NCBI RefSeq assembly: GCF_900089495.1 | Contig: NZ_LT605203.1 | Location: 2,259,622 to 2,323,621 of the forward strand | Reading direction: 5' to 3' | DNA length: 64,000 nt | Source: Thiomonas sp. X19 | GTDB taxonomy: Bacteria > Pseudomonadota > Gammaproteobacteria > Burkholderiales > Burkholderiaceae_C | In this document: in pieces, positions 49,097 to 57,620 of the stretch | Layout of the letters: the number at the start of each line of letters is the position of its first letter | How positions within the stretch are numbered: position 1 is the stretch's first letter | Notes under the pieces: model-generated | What the model saw: only the letters and a program-made list of their open reading frames with translations | Databases searched by the model: none | What the model was told of the DNA's origin: nothing | Made by a program: the position numbers and the translations under genes

Positions 49097-51971
49097 ATTC
49101 CTTCTCCCAATAGAGGTGATCGACCTTGTATTCGACCTTCACGCCATCGCCCCCTTCGGTGGAGGGGAAACTGATGGCGAAGGCCATGATGGGCCTGTCC
49201 CAGCCCTCAGGCACGGCCTCGCCGGCGCCTGAGGGCGCCAGCGGATAGAGCATCAAGAGACCGGGAGCGGGGAGCCCGACCGCGCCGGCCATGCGTGCGT
49301 TGCGGATCTGCTTGCCGCTTGGGGCCTCGTGCTCCTTCTCGCTTCGATTCCGCGCGGGATCGACCTTCCAGGTCTCCTTGGTCTTCTCCAAGGCCGCCTT
49401 CCATTGCTCATATTCGAAGTCGATCGCCTCATCGGCGGGGTCGGTGAGCACGCCGATCCGATAGGCGTCCTTGCCGCCCGTGTTGATGCGGCCCGGGAAC
49501 GTCGAGACCACGACGTCGTTGGCGAAGGCGAAGGGCTTGCCCGCCGGGCCTTCAGCAAGCAGGGCGATGTTCCAGCGAGTCAAATGGGCCGGCTGGAGCG
49601 AGTTCATCTTCTCGATGAACTCGGTGATGATCGAGCTGTTGATCCGCGAGAGGCCCGGAACTGTCTTGTAGCTTCGCAGGAATTCCAGAACGGCATCCGA
49701 GCCGACGTCCTTCCACAGCAGCGACCGCTTCCACGACTCGGCCTTCTGATCTCTCTTGCGCGCCGGATGCTCCTCTGTGGGCTTGCCCATTTGAGCGACG
49801 AGGGCCTTGGCCGCGTCCAAGTTACCTTCCAGGGTCTCCTCGTCGGTGAGGAACGTAATGGTCTGCGCCAAGCTTCCGCTGTATGAAAGTTTGAGCGTCC
49901 TCGCTGTGCGCATTTTTAGAGGTGAGGTCACCAGCATCACTGGGTGCGACTCCACTCTCAGGCCGTATTCGCTCGGCTTGGCACCCTGGGCTGCCATCGT
50001 GTCGAACTCCTCCCGAAGCTCCTCGGAGGCGTCGGCAATGTGTCCGAACCAATCCACAAGCTCTTGGGTTGTATAGAGCCGGCAGAGATCGATGTAGCCT
50101 GGTCGATAGCCGAACCAGCGGCCCATCTGCATCAGCGTGTCATACATCTTCGTCGTCCTGACGAAGTAGCTTGAACACAGTCCTTCGAGCGTCAGGCCGC
50201 GCGAGAGCTTCTCGCCGCCGATGGCGATGACTTTGAGCCCCTTGTCCTTGTTCTCGAAATAGTCGAGCGTGTCCTTGGCCGTACCGGTGATCTTGCGGAT
50301 GTGGATTTCGGCGAGCGTCTTGGGAAGCTGCTCGGCGATCTCATCCCAGCTCGGGATCTTCTGCGGCCCTCCGTCCTCTTGGACGACTTGGGCCATCGCT
50401 TCGCATGTGGGCACAAAATCGTCGTCCCACAATCGCTTGTAGGAGGCCAGGGTCGCCTCGTGGTCGACGCGGCGGGAGATCCGCTGTTTCATCCGTTTGA
50501 CATATTCCTCGACTTGCCGATGGACTTCCAACTGGACTCGGTTGTAGCGCGTGACGTGGATGAGCATCGATGAGTGCTCGGCACCTTGGCCCCTGCATGC
50601 CCGCGCGACGCAAGCCAGGACAAACGACTCGATGGCTTCCCTCAAAGACGGAGGGAGGATCTCTTGGCCCGCGTAGACGGGAATGTGATCCTTTTTGTGC
50701 TTGGGCAGCATCCAGCCGGTGGCCAATGGCTTGCCGTCGAGCTTGTCGACCTGGTCGGAAATGTCGCGCGCCAGGGGAAGGCCGCCCACGCGTCCGTTGG
50801 GCCCTTTGAGTCCGAAGACGCGCGCGGGGCCGACGTAGTTCGACGGAGCGGAGAGGTTCTTGATGAACGATTGCGGGAAGAGGTCTGGACCTTCGTCCTT
50901 CGTTTCATTCCTGCGATGGATGAAGATGTTGGCAAACGGGGTCGCGGTGTAGCCAACGTAGGCGGACTTGGAGAACGAGTAGAGGATTTTGCGGATGAGC
51001 CCGTTGATGGCCTTGGGCTGATGGTCGTCATCGGGGACGCCGTCCGCGCTGAAAAGCTGCTCACCCGTGTCGACCGAGGCGTGGTCGGCCTCGTCGTCGA
51101 TCACGAGCAAGGGCAGGTTCGTGACGATCCTGCGCCCTGTCACTGGATCGGTCGTATTGGAGACGTGGTGGCCCTGAATCCATTTGAGAAGACGCCCGAG
51201 CACCGTCTTGTTCTTCTTGACTACAAATAGCCAAGGACGTTCCTCGGGGGAGATGGCGAAGTGCTTCGCGATGGCGGTATTGAAGTCACCACCTTCCTCG
51301 CGAGTGGTCGCGCAATGCGGATGGATGGTGGGGTCGCTGTCCTCCCAATAGACACCAATGGGTTTTCCGGGCTCCCGGTTCGGGGAGGTTTCGTAGCCGA
51401 GGAAGGCCTCTTCGAGCCGGATCTGTGTTTGCGACCTCAGGTTGTTATGGAGCCCCGCCAGCACGATGATGATCTTGTAGCCAGCGTCGGCCGCCTTGCA
51501 GATGAGGGCCGAATAGCTGCTGGTCTTGCCCGATTGGACGTGACCGACCACGAGTCCCCGTCGGTCCCACGAGCCCTCGCGTTTGGGATCCTCCAAGAGT
51601 TCGAGAATTTCGTCGGTTGATTTGTCAAGCTGGTCGACGACGGTGGAGGCGAGCTTTCTTTCGAGATGTCGGGCGAGCCGTTCCCAATACCGCCATCCGG
51701 CCTTTCTTTCTGGTGTCAGCCAATCAACGTGGCCGGTGTTGTCCTTCATCGTCGTGTCGGCGGGCATGAAGTGGCTCATGCGGCGCACAAGCTCTGCTAG
51801 CGCAGCGTCAAAGTCGACCTCCTTGAGCTCGGCCTTGGCCAGAAGACTCATCGAGAGCTTCAGCTTTTCGGCAATCAGGACAACTTTCGATTTGTTCTCG
51901 TCGCTTTCGCCTCGCATGAGCGTCTGGGCGATGCTCACGACCCGCTCCTGCGGTGAATTCGCTTCCTCCAT
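49080..51971 (-). CDS. Z1-domain superfamily 2 helicase-like ATPase
   Basis: A 963-residue protein with the Z1 domain, typical of restriction-like operons containing MORC-type ATPases. Walker A LVVGHVQSGKTSSYSALICK (GHVQSGKT at residues 143-150), Walker B LLVIDDEADHASVD (DEAD at 293-296), then SAYVGYTATPFANIFI and KVIAIGGEKLSRGLTLEGLC SSYF, which resemble helicase motifs III and V/VI (ATPxA, RGL). It would translocate along or remodel DNA for the nuclease. Starts 11 bp after the GHKL ATPase gene. Confidence 0.93.
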   Translation of the reverse strand: MEEANSPQERVVSIAQTLMRGESDENKSKVVLIAEKLKLSMSLLAKAELKEVDFDAALAELVRRMSHFMPADTTMKDNTGHVDWLTPERKAGWRYWERLARHLERKLASTVVDQLDKSTDEILELLEDPKREGSWDRRGLVVGHVQSGKTSSYSALICKAADAGYKIIIVLAGLHNNLRSQTQIRLEEAFLGYETSPNREPGKPIGVYWEDSDPTIHPHCATTREEGGDFNTAIAKHFAISPEERPWLFVVKKNKTVLGRLLKWIQGHHVSNTTDPVTGRRIVTNLPLLVIDDEADHASVDTGEQLFSADGVPDDDHQPKAINGLIRKILYSFSKSAYVGYTATPFANIFIHRRNETKDEGPDLFPQSFIKNLSAPSNYVGPARVFGLKGPNGRVGGLPLARDISDQVDKLDGKPLATGWMLPKHKKDHIPVYAGQEILPPSLREAIESFVLACVARACRGQGAEHSSMLIHVTRYNRVQLEVHRQVEEYVKRMKQRISRRVDHEATLASYKRLWDDDFVPTCEAMAQVVQEDGGPQKIPSWDEIAEQLPKTLAEIHIRKITGTAKDTLDYFENKDKGLKVIAIGGEKLSRGLTLEGLCSSYFVRTTKMYDTLMQMGRWFGYRPGYIDLCRLYTTQELVDWFGHIADASEELREEFDTMAAQGAKPSEYGLRVESHPVMLVTSPLKMRTARTLKLSYSGSLAQTITFLTDEETLEGNLDAAKALVAQMGKPTEEHPARKRDQKAESWKRSLLWKDVGSDAVLEFLRSYKTVPGLSRINSSIITEFIEKMNSLQPAHLTRWNIALLAEGPAGKPFAFANDVVVSTFPGRINTGGKDAYRIGVLTDPADEAIDFEYEQWKAALEKTKETWKVDPARNRSEKEHEAPSGKQIRNARMAGAVGLPAPGLLMLYPLAPSGAGEAVPEGWDRPIMAFAISFPSTEGGDGVKVEYKVDHLYWEKEYGASE

Positions 51972-51982
51972 GGGTCAGCCTT

Positions 51983-53506
51983 TCATGATTTTTGGGGTCG
52001 ATTCGGCTTCGCCACGAGACCTTGGTCGAGCGTCGCGATCAAGGCGGGAAAGTTCTGGAAGGGCTCGGTGTGCAGAAGTGCGCGCTTCGCCCCTTCGGGG
52101 CTCATCCTGCGGCGCCCGATCATGTCCACGTAGAGTGTCCTCAACACGCCGGCCACTTCGTCGCTTGGCTCGCCCGTGAATCCAGTCTGCGGCGTGTCCT
52201 TGTTCTCCGCCGTGTCGAGCCAGATGCGTTGGACGGGGACCGTCTCCTCGATGACTCTGAGCATGCTCTTGACCAGCGGCAGCAACTCGCCTGCGTTTTC
52301 CAACACCGCCGCGACCGAGGGATGGGTCTCGGCGATTCGATAGCGCATGCCGTGGCGCAACTTCTCGACGCTCCATGCTTGGTCGATAGGGATCTTGTCT
52401 TGGCGCGATGCCGGGGCTCCGCGACTGGCGAACACGCGGCGCGCCAGCTCGCGAGTATTCTCGGCTAATAGCGTCAGCCTGGGCTTGACCGGAACCGGGG
52501 GGCGTGCCGTCGATTTGCGAACGTCGATCTTCCACTCGGCATCAACGGTGTTGGGGATGTCCAGACGAATGCGGGCCAGTCGATGGGACTCCTCGCGATT
52601 CCATGCGCGCGGCGATCCCAGGCCCAGCCAGCCGCCAGCAAGCAGCAGCCGCTCGTTTCGATAGACGTAAAAGCCCTGTTGGGCTGTCCATCCCGCAGGC
52701 CCCGCATTGGCCTCGAATTCAGCAGCCGTGAGCCTATCCTTGTGTGGCAGCACATGGCATTGAACTTCAACCGTACCGCAGCTCGTGTGGATTTTGGCGA
52801 CCGGCGACGCCCACGGCTTGGCAGGATGCGCGGTCATGAAGGGATCCCACGGTGCCACGGGGTTTCCATTCAAAAGCAATCGCAGCCCCGCACGTGGGCC
52901 TTGCAGCAGGCGATGGAAGACCATGGCTAGGTGCGCGTCGACATCGTCGATGAGCGAGAGAAAGTCGTCGGGCTTGTAGCCGTCGGTGACGATTCGATCG
53001 AGCGTTTCCCAAAGGACAAGTGTTCCGGCATTCTTTCGATCCAGGGGAGCAAGGAAGGGCTCGGATCCGGGAGCGGGGCCTTCGAACAATAGCCACCCAG
53101 CGTCGGGGCGCACTGCGAGTTCTGTCAGATCCCAACGCAGGCAGCTTCGGACGCCGTTCTTGACGGTGGCGACGGTCAGCCGCCGGCATTGCGAAAAGGA
53201 CGCCGTCTTCAGTCCCATGCCGAAGCGGCCGAGGTCGTGGGCGGCGCGCGCAGCCAGGGGATTCTTGTCGCCCAGGCGCATGGCGCTTTCAAGCTCCGCG
53301 TCCGTCATTCCACATCCGTCGTCAAGGACGGTGATGCGGCTATTGCTCCCGTCCCACGCGAAATCGATGCGGACTTCTTTGGCCGCTGCTGAAATGCTGT
53401 TATCGACGATGTCGGCCAAGGCGGTCGCCGTCGAGTATCCGAGGCCGCGGAGCGATTCGAGCATTGCGAATGCACGAGGCGGTGTACTTCTCGTCTTCTG
53501 GCTCAT
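51983..53506 (-). CDS. GHKL (MutL/MORC-like) ATPase
   Basis: A 507-residue ATPase with the Bergerat fold: N-box TALADIVDNSISAAAKEVRI (Asn at 36), G1 ITVLDDGCGMTDAEL (62-67), and G2 DLGRFGMGLKTASFSQCRRL (about 92-110). Such GHKL modules act as ATP-gated clamps. In prokaryotes MORC/MutL-like members were found by Iyer and co-workers next to Z1 helicases and nucleases. ATG 53506 overlaps the sigma-fusion stop (ATGA), proving tight coupling. The C-terminal 300 residues are not assigned. Confidence 0.9.
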   Translation of the reverse strand: MSQKTRSTPPRAFAMLESLRGLGYSTATALADIVDNSISAAAKEVRIDFAWDGSNSRITVLDDGCGMTDAELESAMRLGDKNPLAARAAHDLGRFGMGLKTASFSQCRRLTVATVKNGVRSCLRWDLTELAVRPDAGWLLFEGPAPGSEPFLAPLDRKNAGTLVLWETLDRIVTDGYKPDDFLSLIDDVDAHLAMVFHRLLQGPRAGLRLLLNGNPVAPWDPFMTAHPAKPWASPVAKIHTSCGTVEVQCHVLPHKDRLTAAEFEANAGPAGWTAQQGFYVYRNERLLLAGGWLGLGSPRAWNREESHRLARIRLDIPNTVDAEWKIDVRKSTARPPVPVKPRLTLLAENTRELARRVFASRGAPASRQDKIPIDQAWSVEKLRHGMRYRIAETHPSVAAVLENAGELLPLVKSMLRVIEETVPVQRIWLDTAENKDTPQTGFTGEPSDEVAGVLRTLYVDMIGRRRMSPEGAKRALLHTEPFQNFPALIATLDQGLVAKPNRPQKS

Positions 53507-56007
53507 TTCCAAAGACCTTCTCCTGGCCAGACTACGAACCCCAAGCCGATAAGCTTCCGGATCATTTGGCGGTAGCGGTTGTCCGGAGTGTCGGCGATGT
53601 TGACCCATATCCTGCCGGAGGTTCCGTATCGGTCGTCGTCGACGATGAATCCCAACTCCTTGGCCTCCTCAAGGGCGAGATCCAGGTGCGACGAGGGGGC
53701 CGCAGGTCGGTCGGTGCCGCCGGCCGCGGTCGGGGCCGCTTCGCGCTTACCGGATTCGGTCGCTCGGGGCAAATCGGCTTCGACGTCCACGTCATCGCTT
53801 TCCGTCTCTGGCCGATCACCATAGGATTCAGGCAGACGACGCCCTTTAACTTCCCGCATCAGGGGCGCCGCCCGAGTTGGATGCTGCAAACGCTTGATGG
53901 CCTTCGCCTCGATCTGTCGGATGCGCTCCCTGGTCACTTCAAGCTGCATGCCGATTTCCTCGAGTGTCATGGAGTCGACCCCGAGACCGAAGCGCATCCG
54001 GACGACGCGCTCCTCCTTGCGGCTTAGTGTGGAGAGGATCCGATCGATCGACCCGATCAGTTCCCCCTCAGCAGTGATGTCCATGGGATCACGCGCAATG
54101 TAGTCGTCGCGGGCGTCAGCCGCGATCAGATCATCGAGGTCGAGCCCTTCGACGGACTCGGCGTCGTGGGCGATTCGAAGCAGGGCCTTGACCTTATCGG
54201 GTTCGATTCGCGCGCGCGAGGCGATTTCATCGAGCTCGGGCGGGCGTCCAGTCTCCCCCTGAAAGTCACTGGCGATCCGGGCGATCTTTTGCAATCGTTG
54301 ATGGATGTGAACGGGAAGGCGGATCGTCCTCAGCTTGTCGGCGATGTGCCGGCTGATGTGCTGGCGGATCCACCACGTGGCGTAAGTGGAGAATTTGAAG
54401 CCCCGCCGCCAATCGTAGAGTTCGATCGCCCTGAGCAACCCGAGGTTGCCCTCCTGGATCAAGTCGTCGAGCAGTTCACCGCTGTATAGCCCTTTCAAGG
54501 CCAAGCTGAACACGAGCTTCAAGTTGGCAATCGCCATGCGGCCGCGCGCGCTCTGATGCTCGCGAACCGCCTCGATGAACTCCACCTCGGCGACGCTGCC
54601 ACCTTCGCTCGCGAAGTCGGCGAGATCCACCAAGAAGCGCCGAGTCAGGCACAGGGACGCCAATGCAGATCGTGTTTCGCTCCAACTTGAACTGCCCTTG
54701 TTGGTGTCGATCGGCAGCTCGGAGAGTTTGTCGATCGAGATGAAGAAGTCGACGGCGTCTTGGGAATCGGGCGCGGCAGGCGACTCCAAATGAGCCTCCG
54801 GTTCAGAATGCGGCTCGGAGCCCTCGTCAGCGCCGATCAAGGTGAAGGCGGATGCAGACCCGACTTCGTCGTCGGCATCGGCTTCAACCTCGTGGGACTC
54901 AGATCGCGGCCCCAACGATATCCACGCGAAGGGCTTCTCCCCAGACTTGACCGCGCGGGCCGCATCCAGGGTCCTGCCAATGCCCCCTGGCCACGAAGCC
55001 AGCGCGTCCAAGGCCCGCTGCACGCTGTTCTCCATCGCTTGGGCCAGCTCGACCTCCTGCTCGGCGCTCAGGAGCTTCTCCCGTTGGATTTCGCGCTGGT
55101 AGATGCGAAGCGGCTCGTTGCGATAGCTGGTCAAGTCGCCAACGAAGGCCAATGCGTCGTCGACCTCGACCTCCTCGTCCGGTGCCTCCTCGGGGTTGAC
55201 ATCGACCTCGAAGTCGTCGAAAGGGGTTGAGTATTCGAATCGCTCGTCGAGCTCGGCTCCGAGATCGTTGAGCACCATGGTCAAAACGGTGATGACATCG
55301 CCCCTTGCCGCGCCGCGAGCATCATTCGAGAGGTTCTCGACAGCCATTGCTGGCACGCTGCCCTCGCGCAAGGCTCGCAACAGCATCAGGCGCAATCGCC
55401 TGCGCCATTCGGCGTCGTCCTCGCTCGGAAGCGGCGACGCCCTTTCGGGCAGGTAGGCTTCCAAATCGCCCCAATCCGCGGAGCTGTCGATCAGCTCAAA
55501 TTCCGAGATGGCCGTCTGGATTGCGATCGCGGCTTCGGAGACGCTCGGATCCGCTTCGGGAGGCGGCCGTTCGACTTCGGGCTTCCAATCGGACATATCG
55601 AATTCGAATCCGTCGTCGTCGAATACCTGCTCTTGGCTCGGGGATTCACCTGTCTCGGCTGGTGCATCGGGCGAGGCGGGGTCATGGGGCTCGGCAGTCG
55701 CGGGCCTGGCCGACCCGATAATGGCAGCAGCCTCAACCGACCCGGCCTCGATTGCTATGGCGTGGGCATCTCGTCCTTTGGAGTCCGTCAACGCGTAGTC
55801 AGCGCCTGCGTCGAGCAGAAGCTTGCAGATCGAGGCTTTGTTGCGCGTGGCAGCCAGCATGAGCGGAGTCATGCCATTGGCGTCGCGCGCGTCGAGGTCA
55901 TCGCCCCGCTCGATATGGATCTGAACGGCTCCCTCGGCGCCAGACATCACGGCCATCCTCAGAAGCCTGCTCAAGGGGTAAGCTTCGGAGCCAGTCAAAT
56001 GGCTCAC
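53503..56007 (-). CDS. Ankyrin-repeat/sigma70 fusion protein, first gene of the defence operon
   Basis: An 834-residue protein with a full primary-type sigma factor behind an ankyrin module. Ankyrin-like repeats lie at about residues 30-98 (RDANGMTPLMLAATRNKASI CKLLLDAGADYAL). A long acidic linker follows. Sigma region 1.2 is at about 286-330 (NEPLRIYQREIQREKLLSAE), region 2 at 490-560 (LIQEGNLGLLRAIELYDWRR, KFSTYATWWIRQHISRHIAD with the -10 recognising part), region 3 near 565-645, and region 4.2 at 680-710 (TLEEIGMQLEVTRERIRQIE). A further C-terminal domain (775-834) is not part of sigma factors. GTG 56007 has GGAGG 7 nt upstream and is preferred to an ATG 28 codons earlier. The protein is translationally coupled to the MORC-like ATPase. 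Confidence 0.93.
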   Translation of the reverse strand: MSHLTGSEAYPLSRLLRMAVMSGAEGAVQIHIERGDDLDARDANGMTPLMLAATRNKASICKLLLDAGADYALTDSKGRDAHAIAIEAGSVEAAAIIGSARPATAEPHDPASPDAPAETGESPSQEQVFDDDGFEFDMSDWKPEVERPPPEADPSVSEAAIAIQTAISEFELIDSSADWGDLEAYLPERASPLPSEDDAEWRRRLRLMLLRALREGSVPAMAVENLSNDARGAARGDVITVLTMVLNDLGAELDERFEYSTPFDDFEVDVNPEEAPDEEVEVDDALAFVGDLTSYRNEPLRIYQREIQREKLLSAEQEVELAQAMENSVQRALDALASWPGGIGRTLDAARAVKSGEKPFAWISLGPRSESHEVEADADDEVGSASAFTLIGADEGSEPHSEPEAHLESPAAPDSQDAVDFFISIDKLSELPIDTNKGSSSWSETRSALASLCLTRRFLVDLADFASEGGSVAEVEFIEAVREHQSARGRMAIANLKLVFSLALKGLYSGELLDDLIQEGNLGLLRAIELYDWRRGFKFSTYATWWIRQHISRHIADKLRTIRLPVHIHQRLQKIARIASDFQGETGRPPELDEIASRARIEPDKVKALLRIAHDAESVEGLDLDDLIAADARDDYIARDPMDITAEGELIGSIDRILSTLSRKEERVVRMRFGLGVDSMTLEEIGMQLEVTRERIRQIEAKAIKRLQHPTRAAPLMREVKGRRLPESYGDRPETESDDVDVEADLPRATESGKREAAPTAAGGTDRPAAPSSHLDLALEEAKELGFIVDDDRYGTSGRIWVNIADTPDNRYRQMIRKLIGLGFVVWPGEGLWK

Positions 56008-56268
56008 GCGGGCGCCTCCATCCAGACCTTCGGGGTTGTATCTTCCCCCGTTCGTCGATCGCGATCTCCAACGAGCATCGGCGCGTGGCACTCGTCATAG
56101 CCAGACAGCTCTGATGTCCCTGCGGCCATGTGGGCTCTGGAAGTTTGTGTTTCGGGAAATTCTACAGGCGTGGGAGCCGGCGGCACTTGTACAACCGCGC
56201 GGATGCAACCTTGCGATAGATCTGGCGATAGCAAAAGAATCTGGGCCTTCATATGGCCCTATACCGTC
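56008..56268. promoter_or_regulatory. Divergent gap between the defence operon and the Mrr fragment
   Basis: About 260 bp that must contain the promoter of the sigma-fusion operon. GGGCC-TTCATAT-GGCCC (56243-56259) is a perfect 5-bp inverted repeat with a 7-nt spacer, a possible operator. Near 56160-56180 an AT-richer stretch (minus strand TGTAGAATTTCC) is a possible -10, but no clear -35 is seen. Confidence 0.35.
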
Positions 56269-56583
56269 ATGGTGAGCGAAAAAATTGCGAAGGGCATCTT
56301 CATGACCACGGGCAAATACACGGCTGAGGCTCTGACGTTCGCACAATCCAACCCGCTGCAATTGATCGACGGGTTCCATTTCATGGAGAAGATTTTCAGC
56401 CTGCCGGATGACGCCAGGCAACGATTGCTGCATATTGCAACAGACGGCGACTACAAGGTGCCGTCCTGTCCGTCCTGCGGCATCAAGATGGTGTTCCGGG
56501 AAGGCGCGCAAGGTCGCAAGTCATTCTGGGGATGCCAGAATTTTCCGCGTGAGTGCAGACAGAGGTTTTTCGGCGGGAGATAA
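56269..56583 (+). pseudogene. 3' fragment of an Mrr-like restriction endonuclease with zinc ribbon
   Basis: From about ATG 56269 the reading VSEKIAKGIFMTTGKYTAEA LTFAQSNPLQLIDG matches the end of the Mrr_cat restriction-endonuclease fold (the GIFITT... ...LIDG strands). It is followed by a C4 zinc ribbon of topoisomerase type, VPSCPSCGIKMVFREGAQGR then FWGCQNFPRECRQRF. The catalytic D-x(n)-E-x-K part is missing, and upstream sequence in frame is not protein-like, so the 5' half was lost. Another remnant of an older restriction system. Confidence 0.7.
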
Positions 56584-56947
56584 AGTAACAGTAACGGGCA
56601 GCGTCGACAAATACGCATGTATTGCCCGAGTGCAAAGCCGCAGTGATCCAGCCCGTACGATAGGCATGCTTGACGCCCAAGACAGGTGTCTGACAGCAAC
56701 AAGAACACAAACCTGGGAGGCAGTGTGCATTTTGGTCATCACACCTTCGCCAAGACGGTGGACGAGCATCTGCGGGAAATCGCTGCGCTAGCTCGCAACC
56801 CGCAGACACTTGTCTTTCTCGACACAAACATCCTTGCCTATCTAGTCGGCCCTGCAAAATTCACAATCCGTTTTCCGTTCGTCCATAGCGTTGAATACAA
56901 CCCCATGGGCCGGCCGCGTCAGGATGGCCACGGTGGAGACCCAGTTC

Positions 56948-57499
56948 TCAGGCAAGCGCCTGAGCACGGCTGTGAGCGGAGCGTGAGGCATCGACAGCCC
57001 GCGCAGCCCGAAGCGCCTGGCGCAGTCGGCGCAAAAAAACCGGCCCCAGCCCCAGACGGGCGATGGCGCGCAGCAGCCAGCGCAGGTTGTAGCCTGCCGC
57101 GCAACTCAGGGCATGCAGCGCATCGCCCAATGCCCCTTGCAACCAGCAACGATCCAGGCGGTGATCGGCCTTCAAATGTCCGATGGCGGGTTCCACCGCC
57201 GAGCGGCGGCGCAGCCAGCCCCGGTGCTGCAGACTCATGCGCTTGAACTTGCCGCGGTGCAGGATGTGCTGGCCCGGGTTGTCGGCATCCACCCCGCGAA
57301 ACCCCAGGTCGACGACGACGTGCTGGATCGCCACTTTCCAGTCCTGCATCAGGATGGTGGCCTGCTCCAGTGTGGCGCGCAGGATATGGCCGTCATACGG
57401 ATTGCCAGGGAAGGTGCGCGCTCCCAGCATCAGCCCCTGCTGGTGGGAGACCACCACCGCGGTCTTCACACCAAACTCATACGGCTTGCGCGCCTTTCC
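56948..57499 (-). CDS. Transposase, 3' exon (IS5-superfamily)
   Basis: Carries GKARKPYEFGVKTAVVVSHQ, the second catalytic Asp in HVVVDLGFRGVDAD and the Glu in RRRSAVEPAIGHLKADHRLD. It follows the intron and joins exactly at a codon boundary with the 5' exon at 59707-60621; together they make 488 residues. Ends at 56948 shortly before the terminal repeat. Confidence 0.88.
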   Translation of the reverse strand, partial: GKARKPYEFGVKTAVVVSHQQGLMLGARTFPGNPYDGHILRATLEQATILMQDWKVAIQHVVVDLGFRGVDADNPGQHILHRGKFKRMSLQHRGWLRRRSAVEPAIGHLKADHRLDRCWLQGALGDALHALSCAAGYNLRWLLRAIARLGLGPVFLRRLRQALRAARAVDASRSAHSRAQALA

Positions 57500-57538
57500 G
57501 TCGGGTAAGAACACGCCGTTGCCGGCGTGTTCTCCCCT

Positions 57539-57574
57539 GAGAACCGTGCATGCGAGTTTCCCAGCACACGGCTC
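57539..57574 (-). ncRNA. Group II intron domain V (first intron)
   Basis: Minus-strand GAGCCGTGTGCTGGGAAACT then CGCATGCACGGTTCTC folds into the classic domain V hairpin near the 3' end of the intron. A GAACACGCCG-type hairpin (domain VI) follows. Confidence 0.9.
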
Positions 57575-57620
57575 AAGCCTTCCAGCAGCCCGAGATCGGA
57601 CCGGGTTCGTGACAACGGAA

